Assembly: GCF_050948215.1 (NCBI RefSeq)
Contig: NW_027488773.1
Location: 310,001-374,000, forward strand
Origin: Halictus rubicundus
Taxonomy: Eukaryota > Arthropoda > Insecta > Hymenoptera > Halictidae
Reading direction: 5' to 3'
Length of the DNA stretch: 64,000 nt
Under the pieces are notes generated by a model. It was not told the DNA's origin and did no database searches. It saw nothing but the letters and a program-made list of their open reading frames with translations. A program made the position numbers and the translations under genes. Positions 1 to 12,480 of this stretch are shown one piece after another. Every line of letters starts with the position of its first letter. Within the stretch, counting starts at the first letter, position 1.

Positions 1-160
1 CCTATCCTCAATCCTATCCTATCCTCTATCCTATCCTATCCTCTATCCTATCCTATCCTCTATCCTATAATCTATCCTAACCTATCCTATCCTCTATACC
101 ATAATATCCTCAATCATATCCAATCCTCTATCCTATCCTCTATCCCATCGTATCCTGTAT

Positions 161-2125
161 CCTATCCTATCCTCTGTCCTATCCTATCCTCTATCCTATC
201 TTATCCTCTATCCTATCCTATCCTCTATCATATCCCATCCTCTATCCTATCCAATCCTCTGTCCTATCCTGTATCCTATCCTATCCTGCATCCTATCCTA
301 TCCTCTATCCTATCCTATCCTCTATCCTATGTTATCCTCTATCCTATCCTATCCTCTATCCTATCCTATCCTCTATCCTATCCTATACTATCCTCTATCC
401 CATAATGTCCTCTATCCTATCCAATCCTCTATCCTATCCTCTATCCTATCCTCTGTCCTATCCTATCCTCTATCCTATCTTATCCTCTATCCTATCCTAT
501 CCTCTATCCTATCCTATCCTCTATCCTATCCTCTATCCTATCCTCTATCCTATCCTCTATCCTATCCTCTATCCTATCCTATCATCTATCCTATCCTATC
601 CTCAATCCTATCCTATCCTCTATCCTATCCTATCCTCTATCTTATCCTTTCCTCTATCCTATATTATCCTCTATCCTATCCTATCCTCTATCTTATACTA
701 TCCTCTACCCTATCCTATCCTCTATCCTATACTATCCTCTATAATATCGTATCCTCCATCCTATAATATTATATATCCTATCCTATCCTCTATCCTATCC
801 TATCCTCTATAATACCGTATCCTCAAAACCTATAATATCATATATCGTATCCGAACCTGTATCCAATCCTATCCTCAATCCTATCCTATCCTCTATCCTA
901 TCCTATCCTCTATCCTATCCTATACTCTATACGATCCTATTATCTATCCTATCCTATCCTCTATCCTAGCCAATCCTCTATCGTATCCTCTATCCTATCC
1001 TATCCTCTATCCTATCCTATCCTCTATCATATCCCATCCTCTATCCTATCCAATCCCCTATCGTATCCTCTATCCTATCCTATCCTCTATCCTATCCAAT
1101 CACCTCTCCTATCGTCTATCCTATCCTATCCTCTATCCTATCCTCTATCCTTACCTATCCTCTATCCTATCCTATCCTCTATCCTATCTTATCCCCTATC
1201 CTATCCTATCCTCTATCCTATCCTATCCTCTATCCTATCCTATCCTATCCTATCCTCTATCCGATCCTATTATCTATCCTATCCTATCCTCCATCCTATC
1301 CAATCCTCTATCGTATCCTCTATCCTATCCTATCCTCTATAATATCCTATCCTCTATCCTATCCTATCCTCTATCCTATCCTATCCTCTATCCTATCCTA
1401 TCCTCTGTCCTATCCTATCCTCTATCCTATCTTATCCTCTATCCTATCCTATCCTCTATCCTATCTTATCCCCTATCCTATCCTATCCTCTATCTTATCC
1501 TATACTCTATCCTATCCTATCCTCTATCCTATCCTGTGTCCTATCCTATCCTCTATACTATCTTATCCCCTATCCCATCCCATCCTCTATCCTATCCTAT
1601 CCTCTATCCTATCCTATCCTCTATCCTATCTTATCCCCTATCCTATCCTATCCTCTATCCTATCCTATCCTCTATCCTATCCTATCCTATCCTATCCTCT
1701 ATCCGATCCTATTATCTATCCTATCCTATCCTCCATCCTATCCAATCCTCTATCCTATCCTCTATCCTATCCTATCCTCTATCCTATCCTATTCTCTATC
1801 CTATCCTATCCTCTATCCTATCCTATCCTCTATCCTATCCTATCCTATCCTATCCTCAATCCCATAATATCCTCAATCCTCTATACTATCCTCTATCCTA
1901 TCCAATCCTCTATCCTATCCTCCATCCTATAATATCCTCTCTCCTATAATATCCGCTATCCTATCCTCTATCCTATAATATCCGCTATCCTATCCTCTAT
2001 CCTATCCTATCCTCTATCCTATCCTATCCTCTATCCTATCTTATCCCCTATCCTATGCTATCCTCTATCCTATCCTATCCTCTATCCTATCCTATCCTCT
2101 ATCCTATCCTATCTTCTATCCTATC
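161..2125. repeat. Higher-order block A, copy 1
   Basis: This stretch of about 2 kb recurs 9,654 bp further right at 9,815-11,643. The same variant monomers appear in the same order: CTCTGTCC at 171, ATCATATCCCATCC near 230, the GCATCC variant near 289, ATAATGTCC near 402, AATACCGTATCCTC near 810 and the CCGATCC variant near 1,262. Offset shifts show indels: copy 2 gains 12 bp in the 12-mer run near 520-580 and loses about 148 bp near 1,500-1,650. Confidence 0.85.
519..582. repeat. Local 12-mer run (CCTATCCTCTAT), shorter allele
   Basis: Here the 17-mer rhythm changes to consecutive 12-mers (one pentamer plus one heptamer). The matching run in block A copy 2, at about 10,173-10,248, is exactly one 12-mer longer. 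It is a direct example of copy number changing by one monomer between duplicated blocks. Similar short 12-mer runs occur near 7,550-7,585, 34,890-34,960 and 43,500-43,545. Confidence 0.8.
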
Positions 2126-2183
2126 CTATCCTCTATCCTATCCTATTCTCTATCCTATCCTATCCTCTATCCTATCCTATCCT

Positions 2184-2925
2184 CTATACTATCTTATCCC
2201 CTATCCTATAATATCCTCTATCCTATCCTATTCTCTATCCTATCCTATCCTCTATCCTATCCTTTCCTCTATCCTATATTATCCTCTATCCTATCCTATC
2301 CTCTATCCTATCCTATCCTCTATCCTATCCTATTCTCTATCCTATCCTATCCTCTATCCTATCCTATCCTATCCTATCCTCTATCCCATAATATCCTCAA
2401 TCCTCTATCCTATCCTCTATCCTATCCATTCCTCTATCCTATCCACCATCCTATAATATCATCTCTCCTATAATATCCGCTATCCTATCCTCTATCCTAT
2501 AATATCCGCTCTATCCTATCCTCTATCCTATGATATCATCTATCCTACATTATCCTCAATCCTATCCTATCCTCTATGCTATCCTAACCTCTATCCTATC
2601 CAATCCTCAATCCTATCCTATCCTCTATCCTATCCTATCGTCAATACTATCCTATCCCCTATCCTATCCTATCCTATATCGTATCGTATCCTCTATCCTA
2701 TCCAATCCTATGCTATCCTCTATCCTATCCTATCCTCTATCCTTTCTTATCCTCTATACTATCCTGTAATCTAATCTATCCTATCCTCTATCCTTTCTTA
2801 TCCTCTCTACTATCCTGTATTCTAGTCTATCCTATCCTCCATCTTATCCTGTCCTCTACCCTATAATATCCTCTCCCCTGTAATATCTTCTATCCTATCC
2901 TCTATCCTATCCTATCCTCTATCCC
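2184..2925. repeat. Tandem block B, copy 1
   Basis: This is the first of two adjacent near-identical segments. Shared markers in order are ATACTATCTTATCCCC, the TTTCC/TATATTATCC pair, CCGCTCTATCC, TATGATATC, ATGCTATCCTAACC, TATGCTATCC, TTCTTATCC, a TCTAGTCTATCC variant, and CCCCTGTAATATCTTC near the end. The marker spacing to copy 2 drops from about 753 to 725 bp because copy 1 carries about 28 bp of extra pentamers near 2,360-2,385. Confidence 0.85.
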
Positions 2926-2936
2926 ATCCTATCCTC

Positions 2937-3650
2937 TATACTATCTTATCCCCTATCCTATAATATCCTCTATCCTATCCTATTCTCTATCCTATCCTAT
3001 CCTCTATCCTATCCTTTCCTCTATCCTATATTATCCTCTATCCTATCCTATCCTCTATCCTATCCTATCCTCTATCCTATCCTATTCTCTATCCTATCCT
3101 ATCCTCTATCCCATAATATCCTCAATCCTCTATCCTATCCTCTATCCTATCCATTCCTCTATCCTATCCACCATCCTATAATATCCTCTCTCCTATAATA
3201 TCCGCTATCCTATCCTCTATCCTATAATATCCGCTCTATCCTATCCTCTATCCTATGATATCCTCTATCCTACCCTATCCTCAATCCTATCCTATCCTCT
3301 ATGCTATCCTAACCTCTATCCTATCCAATCCTCAATCCTATCCTATCCTCTATCCTATCCTATCGTCAATCCTATCCTATCTCCTATCCTATCCTATCCT
3401 ATATCGTATCGTATCCTCTATCCTATCCAATCCTATGCTATCCTCTATCCTATCCTATCCTCTATCCTTTCTTATCCTCTATACTATCCTGTATTCTAAT
3501 CTATCCTATCCTCTATCCTTTCTTATCCTCTCTACTATCCTGTATTCTAGTCTATCCTATCCTCCATCTTATCCTATCCTCTACCCTATAATATCCTCTC
3601 CCCTGTAATATCTTCTATCCTATCCTCTATCCTATCCTATCCTCTATCCC
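2937..3650. repeat. Tandem block B, copy 2
   Basis: This is the second adjacent copy of block B, with the same marker order as 2,184-2,925. Point differences exist, such as TATGATATCCTC here against TATGATATCATC in copy 1. A piece of the same block (the ATACTATCTTATCCCC to TATATTATCC stretch) reappears alone at about 18,290-18,480, so fragments of B have moved within the array. Confidence 0.85.
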
Positions 3651-3834
3651 ATAATATCCTCAATCCTATCCAATCCTCTATCCTATCCTCTATATTATCC
3701 AATCCTCTATCCTATCCTCTATCCTATCCTATCATCTATCCTATCCTATCTCTAATCCTATCCTATCCTCTATCCTATCCTATCCTCTATCCTATCCTAT
3801 TCTCTATCCTATCATATCCTCAATCCTATCCTAT
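3651..3834. repeat. Array segment between blocks B and K
   Basis: This short piece is built from the CCCATAATATCCTCAAT marker, a TATATTATCCAATCC variant and the CTATCTCTAATCC variant. The same trio opens each block C copy (about 6,361-6,480, 12,527-12,640 and 20,057-20,165). It therefore looks like a detached fragment of block C. Confidence 0.65.
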
Positions 3835-5005
3835 CCTCTATCCTATTCTATCCTCTATAATATCGTATCCTCCAACCTATAATATCATATATCCTACCCG
3901 ATACTGTATCCAATACTATCCTCAATCCTATCCTATCCTCTATCCTATAATATCCTCTCTCCTATAATATCCTCTATCCTATCCTCTATCCTATCCTATC
4001 GTCAATCCTGTCAAATCCTCTATCATATCCTATCGTCTATCCTATCCTATCCTATCCTATCCTATCCTCTATCCCATAATATCCTCTATCCTATCCTCTA
4101 TCCCATAATATCCTCTATCCTATCCTCTATCCTATCCTATCGTCAATCCTGTCAAATCCTCTATCATATCCTATCGTCTATCCTATCCTATCCTATCCTA
4201 TCCTATCCTCTATCCCATAATATCCTCAATCCTATCCAATCCTCTATCCTATCCTCTATCCTGTCCAATTCTCTATCCTATCCTCTATCCTATCCTATCC
4301 TATCCTATCCTCTATCCTATCCTGTTCTCTATATTATCTTATCCTCTATCCTATCCTACCCTCTATCCTATCCTATCGTCTATCGTATCGTATCCTCTAT
4401 CCTATCCAATCCTCTATCCTATCATCTATCCTATCCTATCCTCTATCCTATCCTATCCTATCCTATCCTCTATCGTATCCTATCCTCTGTCCTATCCTAT
4501 CCTCTATCCTATCCTATCCTCTATCCTATCATATCCTCTATCCTATCCAATCCCCTATCCTATCGTCTATCCTATCCTATCCTCTATAATATCGTATCCT
4601 CCATCCTATAATAACATATATCCTATCCTATCCTCTATCGTATCGTATCCTCCATCCTATCCAATTCTCTATCCTACCCTCTATCCTAGCCTATCCTCTA
4701 TCGTATCGTATCCTCTATCCCATCCAATTCTCTATCCTACCCTCTATCCTATCCTATCCTCTATCGTATCGTATCCTCTATCCTATCCAATCCTCTATCC
4801 TATCATCTATCCTATCCTATCCCCTATCCTATCCTATCCTCTATCCTAGCCTATTATATCCTCTATCCTATCCTATCCTCTATCCTATCCTATCCTCTGT
4901 CCTATCCTATCCTCTATCCTATCCTATCCTCTATCCTATCATATCCTCTATCCTATACTCAATCCTATCCAATCCTCTATCCTACCCTCTATCCTATCCT
5001 ATCCT
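3835..5005. repeat. Tandem block K, copy 1
   Basis: This is the first of two copies. It starts with the CTATAATATCGTATCCTCC marker and a CCCGATACTGTATCC variant, then two GTCAATCCTGTCAAATCC variants (4,001 and 4,142), a GTTCTCTATATTATC variant (4,324), an AATAACATATATCC variant (about 4,610) and several TATCGTATCGTATCC monomers. Offsets to copy 2 go 1,486, 1,457, then 1,316 bp. That shows two deletions in copy 2, the larger about 140 bp near 4,360-4,540. Confidence 0.8.
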
Positions 5006-5320
5006 CTATCCTATCATATCCTCTATCCTATCCTCTATCCTAGCCTATCATATCCTCTATCCTATCCTATCCTCTATCCTATCCTATCCTATATCCTATC
5101 CTCTATCCTGTCCTATCCTCTATCCTATCCTATCCTCTATCTTATCCTATCCTCTACCCTATCCTATCCTCTATCTTATCCTATCCACTACCCTATCCTA
5201 TCCTCTATCCTATACTATCCTCTATAATATCGTATCCTCCATCCTATAATATCATATATCTTATCCTATCCTCTATCCTATCCTATCCTCTATCCTATCC
5301 TATCCTTCATCCTATCCTAT
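5006..5320. repeat. Array segment between the K copies
   Basis: This segment separates the two K copies. Its later part (TATCTTATCC and CTACCC variants, then CTATAATATCGTATCCTCC, CATATATC and CCTTCATCC) resembles the middle of block C at about 7,570-7,790. It appears to be another block C fragment. Confidence 0.6.
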
Positions 5321-6325
5321 CCTCTATCCTATTCTATCCTCTATAATATCGTATCCTCCAACCTATAATATCATATATCCTACCCGATACTGTATCCAAT
5401 ACTATCCTCAATCCTATCCTATCCTCTATCCTATAATATCCTCTCTCCTATAATATCCTCTATCCTATCCTCTATCCTATCCTATCGTCAATCCTGTCAA
5501 ATCCTCTATCATATCCTATCGTCTATCCTATCCTATCCTATCCTATCCTATCCTCTATCCCATAATATCCTCTATCCTATCCTCTATCCTATCCTATCGT
5601 CAATCCTGTCAAATCCTCTATCATATCCTATCGTCTATCCTATCCTATCCTATCCTATCCTATCCTCTATCCCATAATATCCTCAATCCTATCCAATCCT
5701 CTATCCTATCCTCTATCCTGTCCAATTCTCTATCCTATCCTCTATCCTATCCTATCCTATCCTATCCTCTATCCTATCCTGTTCTCTATATTATCTTATC
5801 CTCTATCCTATCCTATCCTCTATCCTATCCTATCCTCTATCCTATCATATCCTCTATCCTATCCAATCCCCTATCCTATCGTCTATCCTATCCTATCCTC
5901 TATAATATCGTATCCTCCATCCTATAATAACATATATCCTATCCTATCCTCTATCGTATCGTATCCTCCATCCTATCCAATTCTCTATCCTACCCTCTAT
6001 CCTAGCCTATCCTCTATCGTATCGTATCCTCTATCCCATCCAATTCTCTATCCTACCCTCTATCCTATCCTATCCTCTATCGTATCGTATCCTCTATCCT
6101 ATCCAATCCTCTATCCTATCATCTATCCTATCCTATCCCCTATCCTATCCTATCCTCTATCCTAGCCTATTATATCCTCTATCCTATCCTATCCTCTATC
6201 CTATCCTATCCTCTGTCCTATCCTATCCTCTATCCTATCCTATCCTCTATCCTATCATATCCTCTATCCTATACTCAATCCTATCCAATCCTCTATCCTA
6301 CCCTCTATCCTATCCTATCCTCTAT
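5321..6325. repeat. Tandem block K, copy 2
   Basis: This is the second copy of block K, shortened by internal deletions. The same rare variants appear in the same order: CCCGATACTGTATCC near 5,370, GTCAATCCTGTCAAATCC at 5,487 and 5,599, GTTCTCTATATT at 5,781 and AATAACATATATCC near 5,925. It ends where six bare CCTAT pentamers (6,326-6,355) lead into block C copy 1. Confidence 0.8.
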
Positions 6326-8337
6326 CCTATCCTATCCTATCCTATCCTATCCTATCCTCTATCCCATAATATCCTCAATCCTATCCAATCCTCTATCCTA
6401 TCCTCTATATTATCCAATCCTCTATCCTATCCTCTATCCTATCCTATCATCTATCCTATCCTATCTCTAATCCTATCCTATCCTCTATCCTATCCTATCC
6501 TCTATCCTGTACTATCCTCTATAATATCGTATCCTCCATCCTATAATATTATATATCCTATCCTATCCTCTATCCTATCCTATCCTTTATCCTATCCTAT
6601 CCTCTATTCTATCCTATCCTCTATCCTATCCTACCCTCTATCCTATCCTATCCTATCCTATCCTCTATCCCATAATATCCTCAATCCTATCCAATCCTCT
6701 ATCCTATCCTCTATATTATCCAATCCTCTATCCTATCCTCTACCCTATCCTATCCTCTATCCTATCCTATCCTCTATCGTATGGTATCCTCTATCCTATC
6801 CAATCCTCTATCCTATCATCTATCCTATCCTACCCTCAATCCTATCCTATCCTCTATCGTATTCTATTCTCTATCCTATCCTATCCTCTATCCTATCCTA
6901 TCCTCTATCCTATCCTATCCTCTATCCTGTCCTATCCTCTATCCTATCCTATTCTCTATATTATCTTATCCTCTATACTATCCTGTACTCTTTTCTATCC
7001 TATCCTCTATCGTATCGTATCCTCTGTCCTATCCAATCCTCTAACCTATCATCTATCCTATCCTATCCTCTATCCTATCCTATCCTCTATCCTATCCTAT
7101 CCTCTATCCTATCCTATCCTCTATCTTATCCTATCCTCTACCCTATCCTATCCTCTATCTTATCCTATCCTCTACCCTATCCTATCCTCTATCCTATACT
7201 ATCCTCTATAATATCGTATCCTCCATCCTATAATATCATATATCCTATCCTATCCTCTATCCTGTCCTATCCTCCATCCTATCCTATTCTCTATATTATC
7301 CTATCATCTATCCTATCCTATCCTCTATCCTATCCTGTCCTCTATCCTATCCTATCCTCTATCCTATCCTATCCTATCCTATCCTCTATCCTATCCTATC
7401 CTGTATCCTATCCTTTCCTCTATCCTATATTATCCTCTATCCTATCCTATCCTCTATCCTATCCTATCCTCTATGCTATACTATTCTCTATCCTATCCTA
7501 TCCTCTATCCTATCCTATCCTCTATCCTATCCTATCCTATCCTATCCTATCCTCTATCCTATCCTCTATCCTATCCTCTATCCTGTCCTATCCTCTATCC
7601 TATCCTATCCTCTATCTTATCCTATCCTCTACCCTATCCTATCCTCTATCTTATCCTATCCTCTACCCTATCTTATCCTCTATCCTATACTATCCTCTAT
7701 AATATCGTATCCTCCATCCTATAATATCATATATCCTATCCTATCCTCTATCCTATCCTATCCTCTATCCTATCCTATCCTTCATCCTATCCTATCCTCT
7801 ATCCTATCCTATCCTCTATCCCATTCTATCCTCTGTCCTGTCCAATTCGCTATCCTATCCCCTATCCTATCCTATCATCTATCCTACCCTATCCTCTATC
7901 CTATCCTATCCTCTATCCTATCCTATCCTATCCTCTATCCTATCCTATCCTTTATCCTATCCTATCCTCTATTCTATCCTATCCTCTATGCTATCCTACC
8001 CTCTATCCTATCCTATCCTAACCTATCCTCTATCCCATAATATCCTCAATCCTATCCAATCCTCTATCCTATCCTCTATATTATCCAATCCTCTATCCTA
8101 TCCTCTATCCTATCGTATCATCTATCCTATCCTATCTCTAATCCTATCCTATCCTCTATCCTATCCTATCCTCTATCCTATCCTATTCTCTATCCTATCA
8201 TATCCTCAATCCTATCCTATCCTCTATCCTATTCTATCCTCTATAATATCGTATCCTCCAACCTATAATATCATATATCCTACCCGATCCTGTATCCAAT
8301 ACTATCCTCAATCCTATCCTATCCTCTATCCTATCCT
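6326..8337. repeat. Higher-order block C, copy 1
   Basis: This block of about 2 kb recurs at 12,480-14,336 and 19,985-21,603. Key markers are CCCATAATATCCTCAAT, a CTGTACTATCCTC variant (about 6,508), ATATTATATATCC (about 6,547), CTATCGTATGGTATCC (6,776), GTACTCTTTTCTATCC (about 6,985), ATGCTATACTATTC (7,473), CCAATTCGC (about 7,850) and the CCCGATCCTGTATCC variant near 8,283. Copy 1 is the fullest. Copy 2 lacks about 158 bp around 7,460-7,620, and copy 3 lacks roughly 7,590-8,020. Confidence 0.85.
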
Positions 8338-9814
8338 ATCCTCTATCGTATCGTATCCTCTATCCTACCCTCTATACTATCCTATTGTCTATCGTATCGT
8401 ATCCTCTATTCTATCCAATCCTCTATCCTATCATCTATCCTATCCTATCCAACCCTATCATCTATCCCATAATATCCTCAATCCTATCCAATCCTCTAAC
8501 CTATCCTCTATCCTATCCTCAATCCTATCCTATCATCTATCCTATCCTATCATATCCTCTATCCTATCCTATTCTCTATTCTATCCTATACTCTATCCTT
8601 TCCTATCCTCTATCCTATCCTACCGTCTATCCTATCCTATCCTCTTTCCTATCCTATCCTCTATCCTATCCTATCCTATCCTCTATCTCATAATATACTC
8701 AATCCTATCCAATCTTCTATCCTATCCTCTATCCTATCCAATCCCCTATCGTATCCTGTATCCCATCCTATCCTGTATCCTATCCTATCCTATCCCTTAT
8801 CCTATCCTATCCTCAATCCTATCCTATCCTCTATCCTATACTATCCTCTATCCTATCCTATTCACTATCCTATCCAATCCTCTATCCTATCCAATCCTCT
8901 ATCCTATCCAATCCTCTATCCTATTCTATCCTATACTCTATCCTATTCAATCGTCTATCGTATCCTCTATCCTATTATATCCTCTATAATATCCTATCCT
9001 CTATCCTTTCCTATCCTCAATCCTATCCTACCATCTATCATATCCTATCCTCCATCCTATCCTGTCCTCTATCCTATCCAATTCTCTATCTTACCCTCTA
9101 TCCTATCCTATCCAACCCTATCCTCTATCCCATAATATCCTCAATCATATCCTCTATCCTATCGTCTATCCTATCCTATCCTCTATCCTATCCTATCCTA
9201 TCCGCAATCCTATCCTATCCTCTATCCTATCCTATCCTCTATCATATCCTGCCATCTATTCTATCCTAACCTCTATCCTATCCTACCTCTAACCTATCCT
9301 ATCCTCTATCCTATAATATCATTTGTCCTAGCATCTATCCTATACTATACTCTACCCTATCCTATCCTATATCCTATCCTATCCTCTATCCTATCCTATC
9401 CTCTATCCTATAATATCCTTTATCCTAGCATCTATCCTATACTATCCTCTACCCTATCCTATCCTCTATCCTATCCTATCCTCTATAATATCCTATCCTC
9501 TATCCTATCCAATCCCCTATCGTATCCTGTATCCCATCCTATCCTCTATCCTATCCTATATTCTATCCTATCCTATCCTCAAACCTATCCTATCCTGTAT
9601 CCTATATTATCCTCTACCCTATCCTATCCTCTATCCTATCTTATCCCCTATCCTATCCTATCCTCTATCCTATCCTATCCTATCCTCTATCCTATCCTAA
9701 TCTCTATCCAATCATATCCTCAATCCTATCCTATCCTCTATCCTATCCTATCCTCTATCCTATCCTATCCTCTATCCTATCCTACCCTATCCTCTATCCT
9801 ATCCTATCCTTTAT
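8338..9814. repeat. Higher-order block E, copy 1
   Basis: This block recurs at 18,600-19,984 with a constant 10,263-bp offset over its first part. Parts of it also recur in 11,644-12,480, at 27,605-27,930, and inside both F copies. Markers are CCTATTGTCTATCG (about 8,382), AACCCTATCATC, CTCTTTCC (about 8,640), TATCTCATAATATACTC (about 8,683), AATCCCCTATCGTATCC (8,741), three CCAAT 17-mers near 8,873-8,915, ATTCAATCGTCTATCG and a CATTTGTCCTAGCATC variant. Copy 1 carries about 100 bp near 9,365-9,460 that copy 2 lacks. Confidence 0.85.
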
Positions 9815-11643
9815 CCTATCCTATCCTCTGTCCTATCCTATCCTCTATCCTATCTTATCCTCTATCCTATCCTATCCTCTATCATATCCCATCCTCTATC
9901 CTATCCAATCCTCTGTCCTATCCTGTATCCTATCCTATCCTGCATCCTATCCTATCCTCTATCCTATCCTATCCTCTATCCTATGTTATCCTCTATCCTA
10001 TCCTATCCTCTATCCTATCCTATCCTCTATCCTATCCTATACTATCCTCTATCCCATAATGTCCTCTATCCTATCCAATCCTCTATCCTATCCTCTATCC
10101 TATCCTCTGTCCTATCCTATCCTCTATCCTATCTTATCCTCTATCCTATCCTATCCTCTATCCTATCCTATCCTCTATCCTATCCTCTATCCTATCCTCT
10201 ATCCTATCCTCTATCCTATCCTCTATCCTATCCTCTATCCTATCCTATCATCTATCCTATCCTATCCTCAATCCTATCCTATCCTCTATCCTATCCTATC
10301 CTCTATCTTATCCTTTCCTCTATCCTATATTATCCTCTATCCTATCCTATCCTCTATCTTATACTATCATCTACCCTATCCTGTCCTCTATCCTATACTA
10401 TCCTCTATAATATCGTATCCTCCATCCTATAATATTATATATCCTATCCTATCATCTATCCTATCCTATCCTCTATAATACCGTATCCTCAAAACCTATA
10501 ATATCATATATCGTATCCGAACCTGTATCCAATCCTATCCTCAATCCTATCCTATCCTCTATCCTATCCTATCCTCTATCCTATCCTATCCTCTATACGA
10601 TCCTATTATCTATCCTATCCTATCCTCTATCCTATCCAATCCTCTATCGTATCCTCTATCCTATCCTATCCTCTATCCTATCCTATCCTCTATCATATCC
10701 CATCATCTATCCTATCCAATCCCCTATCGTATCCTCTATCCTATCCTATCCTCTATCCTATCCAATCACCTCTCCTATCGTCTATCCTATCCTATCCTCT
10801 ATCCTATCCTCTATCCTTACCTATCCTCTATCCTATCCTATCCTCTATCCTATCTTATCCCCTATCCTATCCTATCCTCTATCCTATCCTATCCTCTATC
10901 CTATCCTATCCTATCCTATCCTCTATCCGATCCTATTATCTATCCTATCCTATCCTCCATCCTATCCAATCCTCTATCGTATCCTCTATCCTATCCTATC
11001 CTCTATAATATCCTATCCTCTATCCTATCCTATCCTCTATCCTATCCTATCCTCTATCCTATCCTATCCTCTGTCCTATCCTATCCTCTATCCTATCTTA
11101 TCCTCTATCCTATCCTATCCTCTATCCTATCTTATCCCCTATCCTATCCTATCCTCTATCCTATCCTATCCTCTATCCTATCCTATCCTCTATCCTATCC
11201 TATCCTATCCTATCCTCTATCCGATCCTATTATCTATCCTATCCTATCCTCCATCCTATCCAATCCTCTATCCTATCCTCTATCCTATCCTATCCTCTAT
11301 CCTATCCTATTCTCTATCCTATCCTATCCTCTATCCTATCCTATCCTCTATCCTATCCTATCCTATCCTATCCTCTATCCCATAATATCCTCAATCCTCT
11401 ATACTATCCTCTATCCTATCCAATCCTCTATCCTATCCTCCATCCTATAATATCCTCTCTCCTATAATATCCGCTATCCTATCCTCTATCCTATAATATC
11501 CGCTATCCTATCCTCTATCCTATCCTATCCTCTATCCTATCCTATCCTCTATCCTATCTTATCCCCTATCCTATGCTATCCTCTATCCTATCCTATCCTC
11601 TATCCTATCCTATCCTCTATCCTATCCTATCTTCTATCCTATC
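9815..11643. repeat. Higher-order block A, copy 2
   Basis: This repeats 161-2,125. Offsets are 9,654, then 9,666 after the extra 12-mer, then 9,518 after a deletion of about 148 bp. Single-base differences are visible, such as ACTATCATCTACCC here against ACTATCCTCTACCC in copy 1. After about 11,643 the order jumps directly into block E, a clear recombination-style joint. Confidence 0.85.
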
Positions 11644-12480
11644 CTCTATCCTATCCAATCCCCTATCGTATCCTGTATCCCATCCTATCCTGTATCCTAT
11701 CCTATCCTATCCCTTATCCTATCCTATCCTCAATCCTATCCTATCCTCTATCCTATACTATCCTCTATCCTATCCTATTCACTATCCTATCCAATCCTCT
11801 ATCCTATCCAATCCTCTATCCTATCCAATCCTCTATCCTATTCTATCCTATACTCTATCCTATTCAATCGTCTATCGTATCCTCTATCCTATTATATCCT
11901 CTATAATATCCTATCCTCTATCCTTTCCTATCCTCAATCCTATCCTACCATCTATCATATCCTATCCTCCATCCTATCCTGTCCTCTATCCTATCCAATT
12001 CTCTATCTTACCCTCTATCCTATCCTATCCAACCCTATCCTCTATCCCATAATATCCTCAATCATATCCTCTATCCTATCGTCTATCCTATCCTATCCTC
12101 TATCCTATCCTATCCTATCCGCAATCCTATCCTATCCTCTATCCTATCCTATCCTCTATCATATCCTGTCCTCTATTCTATCCTAACCTCTATCCTATCC
12201 TACCTCTAACCTATCCTATCCTCTATCCTATAATATCATTTATCCTAGCATCTATCCTATACTATACTCTACCCTATCCTATCCTCTATCCTATCCTATC
12301 CTCTATAATATCCTATCCTCTATCCTATCCAATCCCCTATCGTATCCTGTATCCCATCCTATCCTCTATCCTATCCTATATTCTATCCTATCCTATCCTC
12401 AAACCTATCCTATCCTGTATCCTATATTATCCTCTACCCTATCCTATCCTCTATCCTATCTTATCCCCTATCCTATCCTA
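11644..12480. repeat. Higher-order block E, internal partial copy
   Basis: This matches block E copy 1 from the AATCCCCTATCGTATCC marker (11,658 against 8,741, offset 2,917) through the CCAAT triplet, ATTCAATCGTCTATCG and CATTTATCCTAGCATC variants, to about 9,680. The first 400 bp of E are missing, so block A runs straight into mid-E. The end passes into pentamers that open block C copy 2. Confidence 0.8.

Noticed and set aside
6537..6556. The palindrome ATAATATTAT and related AT-rich variants as an origin or hairpin.
   Set aside because: The palindromes are only about 10 bp, arise from single substitutions in the monomer, and have no other origin-like features.
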